This document shows, in pieces, positions 55,781 through 64,000 of a stretch of 64,000 nucleotides of DNA. The notes under the pieces are model-generated. The model did no database searches and was not told the origin of the DNA. It saw only the letters and a list, made by a program, of their open reading frames with translations. Within the stretch, counting starts at the first letter, position 1. The number at the start of each line of letters is the position of its first letter. The DNA comes from Comamonadaceae bacterium (lineage in GTDB: Bacteria > Pseudomonadota > Gammaproteobacteria > Burkholderiales > Burkholderiaceae_C). The translations under genes and the position numbers were made by a program. The DNA is taken from positions 1-64,000 of the forward strand of contig JAIXUG010000025.1 in NCBI GenBank assembly GCA_027484105.1. Reading direction: 5' to 3'.

Positions 55781-56188
55781 ATGAAAACTCAAGCCACTTT
55801 GGAACTGTCCGATGTCAAAGCCATTGCCGCAGCGGCCGAGGCCGAAGCCCTCAAAAACAACTGGGCGGTGAGCATCGCCATTGTGGATGGGGGTGGTCAT
55901 TTGCTCCATTTCACCCGTTTGGATGGTGCACCCCCCGTCTCTGCCCACATCGCGCCCTCCAAGGCCCACACGGCTGCTTTGGGTCGCCGCGAAAGCAAAG
56001 TGTACGAAGACGTCATCAACGGCGGTCGGACCTCTTTCTTGTCAGCGCCCACCATTGAAGGCATGCTGGAAGGCGGCGTGCCGATCATGAAAGATGGCTT
56101 TTGCCTGGGGGCTGTCGGCGTCAGTGGCGTCAAATCCAACGAAGACGCACAGATCGCCAAGGCGGGTATCGCGGCCATTGGTTTGTGA
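55781..56188 (+). CDS. GlcG/HbpS family haem-binding-like protein
   Basis: The 135-residue protein is of GlcG/HbpS type: AIVDGGGHLLHFTRLDGA, SKAHTAALGRRES, GGVPIMKDG and GAVGVSG motifs. Homologues bind haem or degrade corrinoid-like ligands, or sit in glycolate operons, but no such operon is here. The start MKTQATLELSDV at 55781 fits the family; upstream in-frame sequence lacks similarity. A long hairpin follows. Confidence 0.88.
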   Translation: MKTQATLELSDVKAIAAAAEAEALKNNWAVSIAIVDGGGHLLHFTRLDGAPPVSAHIAPSKAHTAALGRRESKVYEDVINGGRTSFLSAPTIEGMLEGGVPIMKDGFCLGAVGVSGVKSNEDAQIAKAGIAAIGL

Positions 56189-56222
56189 TATTTCTCTTGG
56201 ATACTTGCCCAGTGGGGCAAGT

Positions 56223-56268
56223 CCACCCATGAAAAAAGCCACCTTGCGGTGGCTTTTTTCATGGGTGG
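56223..56268. terminator. Perfect 21-bp hairpin, bidirectional terminator
   Basis: CCACCCATGAAAAAAGCCAC and one further C pair without mismatch with the reverse strand around a TTGC loop (arms 56223-56243 and 56248-56268). Internal A6 and T6 tracts sit inside the arms, so the inner GCCACC/GGTGGC stem acts as a terminator in either direction between the convergent GlcG-like and ilvD genes. Confidence 0.85.
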
Positions 56269-56280
56269 CGATTTGATGGA

Positions 56281-57981
56281 TCAGAACATGTCCAACACGG
56301 CGCCTTTGCTGGCACTGGAGGCATTGAAAGCAAACTTCGCTTGCACGCCGCGTGTGTAGCGAGGGGCGGGAGGTGTCCAGCCTGCACGTCGCTTGGCCAG
56401 TTCGGCTTCGGGCACATGCAGTTCCAAAAGCAGTTTGTGCGCGTCGATGGTGATGCTGTCGCCTTCATTCACAAAGGCAATGTTGCCACCTGCCGCCGCT
56501 TCGGGGGCCACATGACCGACCACCATGCCCCAAGTACCACCAGAAAAACGGCCGTCCGTGATCAAGCCAACGCTTTCGCCCAGGCCCGCACCGATCAAGG
56601 CGCCTGTAGGGGCCAGCATTTCAGGCATGCCAGGACCCCCTTTGGGGCCCAGATAACGCAAGACCATCACATCGCCAGCCTTGATTTTCCCAGCGAGGAT
56701 CGCTTCCAAAGCCGATTGCTCGTCATCGAAAACGCGGGCAGGCCCCGTGATGACCGGGTTTTTCAGGCCCGTGATCTTGGCCACAGCGCCTTCAGGTGAC
56801 AAATTGCCCTTCAAAATGGCCAAGTGACCTTGCTTGTACATGGCTTGGTCCATGGTGTGGATCACGCTTTGCTCTGGCGGAGCATCCGGCACGTCTTTCA
56901 AAACTTCAGCAATGGTTTGTCCGGTGATGGTGATGCAGTCACCATGGAGCAAGCCGGCGTTGAGCAAAATCTTCATGACTTGAGGAATACCGCCCGCCTT
57001 GTGCAGGTCGACGGCCAAAGCCTTGCCGCTGGGTTTCAGGTCGCACAACACGGGGGTGCGTTGGCGAATGCGCTCGAAATCGTCAATGCTCCATTCCACG
57101 CCCGCGCAATGTGCGATGGCCAGGAAGTGCAGCACGGCATTGGTGGAACCGCCGGTGGCCATGATCACGGCCACAGCGTTCTCGATGGACTTGCGTGTGA
57201 CGATGTCTTTGGGCTTGATGCCTTTTTGAATGGCCTGAACCAGGACTTTGGCCGAGTCTTTGGCCGACTGGACCTTTTCCTCGTGCACGTTGGCCATGGT
57301 GGAGGAGTAGGGCAAAGAGATGCCCAGCGCCTCAAAGGCCGACGACATGGTGTTGGCGGTGTACATGCCCCCGCAGGAGCCTGTGCCGGGGATGGCGCGC
57401 TTTTCGATTTCTTTCAAATCATGGTCGCTGAGTTTGCCGGCGGCGTTCTCGCCCACGGCTTCGAAGACGCTCACGATGTTCAGGTCTTTGCCTTGGTAGC
57501 GACCTGGCAAGATGGTGCCGCCATAAACGTAGATGGCAGGCACATTGGCGCGCAGCATGCCCATCAGGCCGCCTGGCATGTTCTTGTCGCAACCACCGAC
57601 CACCAAAACGCCGTCCATCCACTGGCCTTGCACGCAGGTTTCGACGCAGTCGGCAATCACCTCCCGAGAGACCAAAGAATATTTCATGCCTTCGGTGCCC
57701 ATGGCCATGCCGTCGGAAATGGTGGGCGTGCCAAAGATTTGGGCATTGCCACCGGCTTCTTCGATGCCTTCGACAGCCGCATCGGCCAGCTTTTGCAGGC
57801 CGCTGTTGCAGGGGGTGATGGTGCTGTGGCCGTTGGCGACGCCGACCATGGGCTTGACGAAATCGCCCTCTTCGTAGCCCATCGCGTAGTACATCGAGCG
57901 GTTGGGTGCGCGGGATTTGCCCGCGGTGATGTTGGCGCTGCGTTCGTTGATGGGTTTGATCGGAATGATTTTGTCGGTCAT
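56281..57981 (-). CDS. ilvD: Dihydroxy-acid dehydratase
   Basis: The 566-residue Fe-S dehydratase converts 2,3-dihydroxy-isovalerate or -methylvalerate to the keto acids of valine, isoleucine and leucine synthesis. Diagnostic motifs are [30 protein letters not shown] and a C-terminal GFDGRFSGG-like [16 protein letters not shown]. Conserved cluster cysteines are present (TPCNSG, GGCDKN, GSCGG). The start [10 protein letters not shown] at 57981 is chosen; the frame stays open upstream without similarity. It diverges from lgt. Confidence 0.96.
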   Translation of the reverse strand: MTDKIIPIKPINERSANITAGKSRAPNRSMYYAMGYEEGDFVKPMVGVANGHSTITPCNSGLQKLADAAVEGIEEAGGNAQIFGTPTISDGMAMGTEGMKYSLVSREVIADCVETCVQGQWMDGVLVVGGCDKNMPGGLMGMLRANVPAIYVYGGTILPGRYQGKDLNIVSVFEAVGENAAGKLSDHDLKEIEKRAIPGTGSCGGMYTANTMSSAFEALGISLPYSSTMANVHEEKVQSAKDSAKVLVQAIQKGIKPKDIVTRKSIENAVAVIMATGGSTNAVLHFLAIAHCAGVEWSIDDFERIRQRTPVLCDLKPSGKALAVDLHKAGGIPQVMKILLNAGLLHGDCITITGQTIAEVLKDVPDAPPEQSVIHTMDQAMYKQGHLAILKGNLSPEGAVAKITGLKNPVITGPARVFDDEQSALEAILAGKIKAGDVMVLRYLGPKGGPGMPEMLAPTGALIGAGLGESVGLITDGRFSGGTWGMVVGHVAPEAAAGGNIAFVNEGDSITIDAHKLLLELHVPEAELAKRRAGWTPPAPRYTRGVQAKFAFNASSASKGAVLDMF

Positions 57982-58108
57982 GGGTGTGTTCCCGTCAGGG
58001 CTTAAGAAAATTTTGCACATTCTAGCGGCCTTGGTCTGGCAAACAGGTTGGAGGCCGCTGCATTGGGCCCGCGGAATCCGGGCCATCAGGCCGGTGCACA
58101 ATCCAGAC

Positions 58109-58912
58109 ATGCTCATTCACCCGCAAATTGATCCTGTCGCCTTGCAACTGGGACCTTTGGCCATCCATTGGTACGGTTTGACCTATTTGGCCGCATTTGG
58201 GCTTTTTTACTGGTTGGGCACCCGGCGTCTGGGGCATCTGCCCTTCGCCCAACTGCCGCAATGGCAAAAGCGCGATGTGGAAGACATCCTTTTTCTGGGC
58301 GTTTTGGGTGTGGTCCTGGGCGGCCGTTTGGGTTACTGCCTGTTTTACAAACCGGCTTATTACTTGTCCAACCCTCTAGAAATCCTGGCGCTTTGGCAAG
58401 GGGGCATGAGTTTTCATGGCGGCTTGCTGGGGGTGATGCTGGCCATGGTCTGGTTTGCCCGCACCCGCCAGCGCCCTTTTTTGCAGGTCATGGATTTCGT
58501 GGCACCTTGCGTGCCCACGGGTTTGGCCGCAGGGCGGATGGGCAACTTCATGAACGGTGAGCTTTGGGGCCGCGTGGCCGACCCGTCTTTGCCTTGGGGC
58601 ATGGTGTTCCGGGGGGCGGGTGAATTGCCTCGCCACCCTTCGCAGCTCTACCAAATCGCGCTGGAAGGCCTGCTGCTGTTTGTGTTGCTGTGGTGGTTCG
58701 CCCGCAAAGACCGCCCGATGGGGCAGGTTTCGGGTGCGTTCTTGCTCGGTTATGGTTTTTTCCGCTTCGTGGCCGAGTTTTTCCGCGAGCCTGATGCACA
58801 CCTGGGCTTGTTGAGCCTGGGCATGAGCATGGGGCAGTGGCTGTGCGTGCCCATGATGCTGGGTGGTGTGGTGCTTTGGGGCTGGGGTGCTCGCCACGCC
58901 AACAGGACCTGA
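58109..58912 (+). CDS. lgt: Phosphatidylglycerol-prolipoprotein diacylglyceryl transferase
   Basis: The 267-residue integral membrane enzyme attaches diacylglycerol to the lipobox cysteine of prolipoproteins. It has [12 protein letters not shown] at the N-terminus, [18 protein letters not shown] and the signature [14 protein letters not shown]. About seven hydrophobic segments are visible. The start [12 protein letters not shown] at 58109 is the usual one. It converges with the Lrp-type gene 15 nt downstream. Confidence 0.96.
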   Translation: MLIHPQIDPVALQLGPLAIHWYGLTYLAAFGLFYWLGTRRLGHLPFAQLPQWQKRDVEDILFLGVLGVVLGGRLGYCLFYKPAYYLSNPLEILALWQGGMSFHGGLLGVMLAMVWFARTRQRPFLQVMDFVAPCVPTGLAAGRMGNFMNGELWGRVADPSLPWGMVFRGAGELPRHPSQLYQIALEGLLLFVLLWWFARKDRPMGQVSGAFLLGYGFFRFVAEFFREPDAHLGLLSLGMSMGQWLCVPMMLGGVVLWGWGARHANRT

Positions 58913-58927
58913 TCGGCCTGTCGCTGG

Positions 58928-59395
58928 TCAGCGGTCCAAGGGCAGGACCGTGCTTTCCTTGATTTCTTCCATGACCACATAGCTGTTGGACTGTGCAGGC
59001 ACCGGGATCTTGTCGAGGATGGTGCCCAGCAACTCCCGGTAATCGTTCATGGCGCGCAAGCGGGCCTTGACCAGATAATCAAAGCTGCCCGAGACCAAGT
59101 GGCATTCCAGCACTTCGGGCATCAGGCCCACCTCGCGCCGCACGGTCTCGAACACCTGTGGCGATTTCTGCGACAGCGTGATTTCGATGAAAACCAGCAA
59201 GGGCTTGCCCAGCTGCACCGCGTCCACTCGGGCATGGTAGCCGGTGATCAAGCCTTGTCTTTCAAGCCTTTTGATGCGCTCTGAACAAGGCGAGGTCGAC
59301 AGGCCCACTTGCTCCCCCACTTCGGTGACCGACATGCGGCCGTTGCGTTGCAGCAGGTCCAGGATTTTGAGGTCGATGCGGTCGGGTTCGGACAT
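58928..59395 (-). CDS. Lrp/AsnC-family transcriptional regulator
   Basis: The 155-residue protein has an N-terminal helix-turn-helix (LDRIDLKIL-like DRIDLKILDLLQRNGR, then VGLSTSPCSERIKRLE) and a C-terminal RAM/ligand-binding domain (CHLVSGSFDYLVKAR). It is divergent from dadA with 127 bp between, so it is probably an amino-acid-responsive activator of D-amino-acid catabolism, as Lrp-type BkdR/DadR proteins are. That role is inferred from position. Confidence 0.92.
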   Translation of the reverse strand: MSEPDRIDLKILDLLQRNGRMSVTEVGEQVGLSTSPCSERIKRLERQGLITGYHARVDAVQLGKPLLVFIEITLSQKSPQVFETVRREVGLMPEVLECHLVSGSFDYLVKARLRAMNDYRELLGTILDKIPVPAQSNSYVVMEEIKESTVLPLDR

Positions 59396-59522
59396 TTTGC
59401 GGTGAAGGCCTGAGCAGGGCCCTGGTTTCAGTGGAAATTCCTGCCATTACACCTCAAATCAGAAAAAAATCTTGCATTAAATCCATAACATCACTGAATC
59501 TCAAGTCAAAAGCGAGGCTGAC
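59396..59522. promoter_or_regulatory. Divergent control region of lrp-type gene and dadA
   Basis: This 127-bp intergenic region has an AT-rich core (about 59455-59505) with ATCAGAAAAAAATCTTG and TTGCAT at about 59473. No definite promoter pair was assigned. Lrp-type proteins usually bind such shared regions. Confidence 0.45.
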
Positions 59523-60833
59523 ATGAAAGTGGTGGTTCTGGGTGGTGGGGTGATCGGGGTGAGCACAGCTTGGGCGTTGTTGCGCCAAGGGGCCGATGTG
59601 ACCTTGGTGGACAGGCAGTCCGATGTGGCGCAGGAAACCAGTTTTGCCAATGCCGGTCAGGTCTCGCCTGGCTATTCAACCCCCTGGGCGGCACCGGGCA
59701 TCCCCCTCAAAGCGCTCAAATGGCTGTTTCAGTCGCATGCGCCGCTGGCCTTTCGCCCGGATGGCAGCCTGTTTCAGTGGCGCTGGATGGCGGCCATGCT
59801 GGCCAATTGCTCGGCCGACCGCTATGCCGTCAACAAGGAACGCATGATGCGACTGTCCGAGTACAGCCGGGATTGCCTGCGTGCCTGGCGTGCGGAAACA
59901 GGCCTCGCCTATGACGCGCGCACGCAAGGGACTTTGCAGCTGTTTCGCAGCCAAGCCCAATTGGACGCCGCGGCCCGCGATGTGGCTGTGCTGCAAGAAT
60001 GCGGCGTGCCCTTTGAACTGCTGGACAAGGCCGGGGTCGGCCTTGCAGAGCCAGCACTGGCCAAGGCCGAGGTGCCGATCAGCGGTGGTTTGCGGCTGCC
60101 CAACGATGAAACCGGGGACTGCCATTTGTTCACCCGACAGTTGGCGCAGCGCGCCAGCGCTCTGGGTCTGAAGCTGCGCCTGTCTTGTTCGGTCCAATCC
60201 TTGGTCCGGGACGGTGATCGCGTCACGGGGCTGCAACTGGCAGGCACAAGCGGCGAAGCAGGCCAGCGCCTGCAAGCCGATGCGGTGGTGCTGGCCGCTG
60301 GCAGCTATTCGCGCAACTTGTTGTTGCCGCTCGGGCTCGACATTCCGGTTTACCCGGTCAAGGGCTATTCGCTCACCATGCCGCTGCAGGATGACTCGCT
60401 GGCACCGCAGTCGACCGTGTTGGACGAGACCTACAAGGTTGCGCTGACCCGTTTGGGTGATCGCCTGCGCGTGGGTGGCATGGCCGAGTTGGCTGGCTTT
60501 GACCTGCGTTTGAACCCACGCCGCCGCGCCACGCTCGAAAAAGTCACGCGCGAACTCTTTCCAGGGGGGGACTTGTCGCAGGCGCAGTTCTGGACCGGCT
60601 TGCGCCCCATGACGCCTGATGGCACACCCCTGGTGGGGGCCACACCGCTGAAGGGGCTCTACCTCAACACCGGTCACGGCACCTTGGGCTGGACCATGGC
60701 CTGCGGCAGCGCGCAGCTCTTGGCCGATGTGATCTCGGGTCGCCAGCCGGCCATCCGCACCGAAGGGTTGGACATTAGCCGCTACGGTGCACGGGGGGCC
60801 ACAAGCCGCCCGGGTCGGCTGGCGGCAGCCTGA
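59523..60833 (+). CDS. dadA: D-amino acid dehydrogenase small subunit
   Basis: The 436-residue FAD-dependent enzyme has an N-terminal dinucleotide fold ([17 protein letters not shown]) and a C-terminal FAD motif region ([19 protein letters not shown]). It oxidises D-amino acids, classically D-alanine, to keto acids, passing electrons to the respiratory chain. The DAO superfamily pattern [13 protein letters not shown] is also present. The GAGG before the ATG is well placed. No alr/dadX racemase follows, unlike in E. coli. Confidence 0.94.
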   Translation: MKVVVLGGGVIGVSTAWALLRQGADVTLVDRQSDVAQETSFANAGQVSPGYSTPWAAPGIPLKALKWLFQSHAPLAFRPDGSLFQWRWMAAMLANCSADRYAVNKERMMRLSEYSRDCLRAWRAETGLAYDARTQGTLQLFRSQAQLDAAARDVAVLQECGVPFELLDKAGVGLAEPALAKAEVPISGGLRLPNDETGDCHLFTRQLAQRASALGLKLRLSCSVQSLVRDGDRVTGLQLAGTSGEAGQRLQADAVVLAAGSYSRNLLLPLGLDIPVYPVKGYSLTMPLQDDSLAPQSTVLDETYKVALTRLGDRLRVGGMAELAGFDLRLNPRRRATLEKVTRELFPGGDLSQAQFWTGLRPMTPDGTPLVGATPLKGLYLNTGHGTLGWTMACGSAQLLADVISGRQPAIRTEGLDISRYGARGATSRPGRLAAA

Positions 60834-60839
60834 GCAGGG

Positions 60840-62306
60840 TCAGGGTTGTGTGGGCCGCTGTTGCAGCCATTCGCCTCGCACGGCTTCATAGGCCGCGGCC
60901 ACCTGCAGCAAAGCCACATCGCCTTGCGGCTTGCCGATCAATTGGATGCCCATGGGCCAGGCGTTTGTGGCGTGAAAGCCCGCAGGCAGGCTGATGGCGG
61001 GCAGGCCCGCCAGCGTGGCGTAGATCGTGCTCTCCATCCAGCGGTGGTAAGTGTCCATTCGGCGCGCCCCAATGGCTTGGGGCCAGCGCTCTTGCAGCGC
61101 AAATGGCCACGCTTGCGCCACGGGCAAGGCCAACACGTCCACCTCTTTGAACACACCCAACAGATGTTGATAAAAAGCGCTGCGCGTTTGGCTGGCCTGC
61201 ATGAAGTCCATGTAGGACAGCTTGACCGAGTTCTCGTGCTCCCACAGGGCCTCGGGTTTGAGCTGGTCTTTGGCGCCCGGAATTTGCAGCAAGGCCGCCA
61301 CCTTGGGGCCGACCAGCGCACGGCGCCAGACCAGCCAGCACTCCCACAGGGCTTGCACGTCAAAGCCCAGCGCGCGGGGCTCGATCACGGCGCCAGCGCC
61401 TTGCATCACGCGCAGCGCGTCTTCGCACACGGCCAGGATGCCTTCCTCCATGGCCAGATGGCCATTCAAATCGCCCAGCCAGCCGATGCGCAGCCCGTGC
61501 AGTGCATCGGGTGTGTAAGCCATGTGTGACGCATCGATGCTGCCGTTGATCGACAAAGGCTGGCGTGCGTCATGCCCTGACTGCGTGGCCAGCAGACGCG
61601 CCAGGTCGCGAACGCTGCGCGCCATAGGGCCTTCGGTGCCCAGTTGGTCCACCCACACATCGGCTCCGGGGCCAAAAGGCACACGTCCTTGCGAGGGGCG
61701 CATGCCGAAGATGTGGTTCCAGCCTGCCGGGTTGCGCAGGCTGCCCATGAAATCCGAGCCGTCGGCCACCGGCAACATGCGCTGGGCCAGCGCGACCGCC
61801 GCACCACCGCTGCTGCCGCCAGCGCTCACCGTGGTGTCCCAAGCGTTGGGGGTGGCCCCAAAGAGGGTGTTGAAGGTGTGTGAGCCCAGGCCCAGCTCGG
61901 GCATATTGGTCTTGCCGATCACGATGGCACCTGCGGCCTTCATGCGCTCGGTCATGATGCTGTCTTTGGCGGGCAGGGCCGCTTTCAGCACCGTGCTGCC
62001 AAAGGTGGTCGGAAAACCAACGGCGTGCCCGGTGTCCTTGATGGCCTGCGGGATGCCGTGCAGCCAGCCCCGCGACTGACCTTTCGCCAGCTCGGCGTCG
62101 CACTGGCGTGCCTGTGCCAACAAAGAGTCGGGCAGGGCCAGGTTGACGATGGCGTTGAAGCGCGGGTTCAGTTGCTCTATGCGGTGCAAGTAGGCTTGCA
62201 TCACCTCATGACACGACACCTTTCTCGAGTGGATGGCATCAGCGAGGGCGGTGGCATCCAAGTCGGTCAGATTGGAGTCTGGTTCTGTGCACTTCATGTT
62301 TGTCAT
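60840..62306 (-). CDS. Amidase (amidase-signature family)
   Basis: The 488-residue protein has the amidase signature: catalytic Lys in QAIKDTGHAVG, and the Gly/Ser-rich TTVSAGGSSGGAAVALA with Ser-cisSer, then GSDFMGSLRNPAGW. It hydrolyses amides; the substrate is unknown. Lacking a GatC/GatB neighbour, it is probably not the glutamyl-tRNA amidotransferase subunit. The ATG at 62306 or one at 62297 could be used. It is convergent with dadA and may be co-transcribed with the binding-protein gene. Confidence 0.9.
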   Translation of the reverse strand: MTNMKCTEPDSNLTDLDATALADAIHSRKVSCHEVMQAYLHRIEQLNPRFNAIVNLALPDSLLAQARQCDAELAKGQSRGWLHGIPQAIKDTGHAVGFPTTFGSTVLKAALPAKDSIMTERMKAAGAIVIGKTNMPELGLGSHTFNTLFGATPNAWDTTVSAGGSSGGAAVALAQRMLPVADGSDFMGSLRNPAGWNHIFGMRPSQGRVPFGPGADVWVDQLGTEGPMARSVRDLARLLATQSGHDARQPLSINGSIDASHMAYTPDALHGLRIGWLGDLNGHLAMEEGILAVCEDALRVMQGAGAVIEPRALGFDVQALWECWLVWRRALVGPKVAALLQIPGAKDQLKPEALWEHENSVKLSYMDFMQASQTRSAFYQHLLGVFKEVDVLALPVAQAWPFALQERWPQAIGARRMDTYHRWMESTIYATLAGLPAISLPAGFHATNAWPMGIQLIGKPQGDVALLQVAAAYEAVRGEWLQQRPTQP

Positions 62307-62413
62307 GCGCCAACGCTCTGCATGGGTTTGGATGGCCTGAAGAACTGTTTAGACGCTTTTGGAAGATAACCCCATGAGCTGGAATGCTCAAATGGGGTCT
62401 GAAAGCGGCAGCG

Positions 62414-63406
62414 TCACTGCGGCTGCGACTGCAAATTGATGCTCTTGGCGATCGCGTTGTAACTCTTGATCTCGAAGCCATAAATCCTGTCGAGTTCTCC
62501 CAGCGTTCTTGGGGCAAGGATGGCGTTACCAGTCCCCTCCAGATCTCGGCGAAGAGTGGGATTTTGCATGGCGTCATAAGCGGCCTTGTTCAAACGATCT
62601 GCAACGCTGTAGGGCGTTGATTTGTGCGCAACCAACCCGGCCCACAATCCAAACTCCATGTCGCTCAGTCCTGGCATCGCTGCCATGGCAGGGTATTGAG
62701 CAAACAAGGGGTGGGGCGATTTGGCCGTAATGGCAATGCCTCTGAGCTTGCCATCGGCGATGGTGGACATGACCGTTCCCGCCATGGGCAGGAAGGCGAA
62801 ATCAATCGTGCCACCGATCAAGTCAGGAATCACGTTGGCTATGCCGCGATAGGGGACATGCAACAATTTGGTGTTGGTCAATTGGGCCAGTTTTTCACCC
62901 GCCAGGTGGTACAAAGAGCCAGGACCCACACTTCCATAGGAGAGCGGCTTGGCCGAGGACTTGCGTGCCAGCCCGATGAACTCCTCCATGTTTTTGACGT
63001 CCAATCCCGGCCTCACAGCCAAAATCGTGCTGGTCCCCACAAGCTGCGCAACCAGTCGCAAATCTTCTGGTTTGTAGCGTATGCCTTGAATGGCCAAAGG
63101 CGTGAGAATCAGCTCCATGGGGCTGGCCAAAATCACGCTGCTGCCATCGGCAGGTGCGCTCAGGGCTTTCATCACGCCAATAGAGCCTCCGGCGCCCCCA
63201 ACGTTATCGATGATCACGGTTTGTCCCAACTTACTGCCCAGCTCAGGCTGAAGTTTTCTGGCCACAAAATCCGATGCCCCCCCTGCGGGATAGGGCACGA
63301 TCATGTTCAAGTTCTTATTCTGCGCAAGGGCGTGGTTCGAGATCAGACTGGCACCCACGGGCAGGGCAAGCATGGTGTTGATGATCTGGCGACGAGAAAC
63401 GGTCAT
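62414..63406 (-). CDS. Bug-family periplasmic solute-binding protein (TctC-like)
   Basis: The 330-residue protein has a twin-arginine-like or Sec signal (SRRQIINTMLALPVGASL, then ALAQN). The Bug-family core follows: VPYPAGGASDFVARKLQPEL, GQTVIIDNVGGAGGSIG, YGSVGPGSLYHLAGE. Such proteins bind carboxylates for tripartite tricarboxylate transport and are very numerous in Comamonadaceae. No TctA/TctB membrane genes are nearby. It precedes the amidase on the same strand, so an amide-derived acid could be its ligand; that is speculation. Confidence 0.93.
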   Translation of the reverse strand: MTVSRRQIINTMLALPVGASLISNHALAQNKNLNMIVPYPAGGASDFVARKLQPELGSKLGQTVIIDNVGGAGGSIGVMKALSAPADGSSVILASPMELILTPLAIQGIRYKPEDLRLVAQLVGTSTILAVRPGLDVKNMEEFIGLARKSSAKPLSYGSVGPGSLYHLAGEKLAQLTNTKLLHVPYRGIANVIPDLIGGTIDFAFLPMAGTVMSTIADGKLRGIAITAKSPHPLFAQYPAMAAMPGLSDMEFGLWAGLVAHKSTPYSVADRLNKAAYDAMQNPTLRRDLEGTGNAILAPRTLGELDRIYGFEIKSYNAIAKSINLQSQPQ

Positions 63407-63562
63407 GTCTAGCTCCTGGGTTTGTTTAAACGGACCAAGTTTTCAAGGGAATCCAAATCGAATCCTTGGGCTGGGCTAGTCTGAGACCTGACAAACTGAA
63501 GCACTATCAAAAAAGCGCAAAACTCAGATCGGTGATTCCCTAAGTGTTCTCACACTTGGCCG

Positions 63563-64000
63563 TCATTTTTTCGCGCGAGACAAACTGGTCGAAGGTAACT
63601 CATTGAACATTTGTTTGTAGTCTTGAGAAAATTGACTCATGTGCCAAAAGCCCCAGTGCGAGGCAATGTCCTGGATGGTCACGCCTGGCGCGGCTTGGCG
63701 CAAGGCGCGGCGTACGCTGTTCAGGCGCAGTGAGCGCAGGTATTTGATGGGCGTGGTGCCCAGCACGTCCTGAAAACAGTAGTTGAGCTTGCGTCGGCTC
63801 GTGCCCACGCGGCTGCAGACTTCGAGGATGGACAGCGGCTCGTCGGCGTGGCCCATCATCAATTCACAGGCACGGTCGACCAGTTTCTTGCGCCGCTCCA
63901 GGGATGGCAGTTCGGAGGTGTCGACCTTCGCAGGCAAAGCTTCCAGCCACTCCATCAGGATCTCATCGCGCAATTGGCGCAGGGCCTGTGGGTCGTGTTG
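63563..64000 (-). CDS. AraC-family transcriptional regulator, C-terminal part (cut by window end)
   Basis: The frame is open through the last base, so the N-terminal part lies outside. The visible 145 residues contain the double helix-turn-helix AraC domain: EVCSRVGTSRRKLNYCFQ (first) and IQDIASHWGFWHMSQFSQDYK (second, with the canonical GFxxxSxFSxxYKxxF arrangement). It reads toward the Bug-protein gene with 156 bp between and might control it. A TTG within the frame at 63973 is not the real start, because coding sequence continues upstream. Confidence 0.9.
   Translation of the reverse strand, partial: QHDPQALRQLRDEILMEWLEALPAKVDTSELPSLERRKKLVDRACELMMGHADEPLSILEVCSRVGTSRRKLNYCFQDVLGTTPIKYLRSLRLNSVRRALRQAAPGVTIQDIASHWGFWHMSQFSQDYKQMFNELPSTSLSRAKK

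Overview
The window reads as chromosomal DNA of a betaproteobacterium, most likely Burkholderiales/Comamonadaceae (a Limnohabitans- or Rhodoferax-like freshwater bacterium is my guess). The reasons are moderately high GC, the tig-clpP-clpX-lon block flanked by tRNA-Leu(UAG) and tRNA-Gly(GCC), the surE-pcm-nlpD cluster, a Bug-family tricarboxylate-binding protein, and protein sequences close in style to Acidovorax/Polaromonas relatives. No taxonomic search was possible.

Positions 1-34220 are a surface and secretion island, all on the + strand. It opens with the 3' part of a giant RTX-type repeat protein (243-bp periodic repeats, continuing upstream of the window) overlapping its type I secretion ABC exporter. 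Then comes an overlapping signalling trio: an OmpR-type response regulator, a secreted LysM-FecR protein, and a CHASE2 sensor histidine kinase. Next is a two-partner secretion locus with three giant TpsA exoproteins (2176, 2668 and 2479 aa) and a single TpsB transporter. The TpsA genes share a nearly identical 5' module (extended signal peptide plus TPS domain), have mosaic divergent middles, carry different numbers of YDG/MBG repeats, and all end in the same degenerate repeat followed by a four-cysteine tail. Behind tpsA3 sit two small secreted paralogues, only one of which keeps an HExxH zinc-protease-like motif, and an orphan family-3 solute-binding protein; the last three genes overlap one another.

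Positions 34231-43153 hold metabolism and efflux: hemH and a divergent HAD hydrolase, a glutathione S-transferase, two overlapping squalene/phytoene-synthase-family genes (an HpnD type and a eukaryote-like SQS type), and an RND efflux pair behind a strong sigma70-like promoter with a TetR-like operator.

Positions 43281-49606 are the proteostasis block: tRNA-Leu, tig, clpP, clpX, lon, tRNA-Gly. Positions 49697-64000 are mostly housekeeping: a quinone oxidoreductase, surE-pcm-nlpD followed directly by rlmD (with no rpoS between), a BI-1 family membrane protein, a GlcG-like protein, ilvD, lgt, a divergent lrp/dadA pair, an amidase, a Bug-type binding protein, and an AraC-type regulator cut by the window end.

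The most interesting part is 1-34220. A type I exporter, a two-component system with an envelope-sensing accessory protein, and an expanded TPS family are packed together. This suggests a co-regulated adhesion/biofilm programme in which one TpsB may serve three exchangeable exoproteins with a shared, possibly disulphide-anchored C-terminus. No intergenic stretch exceeds 300 bases.
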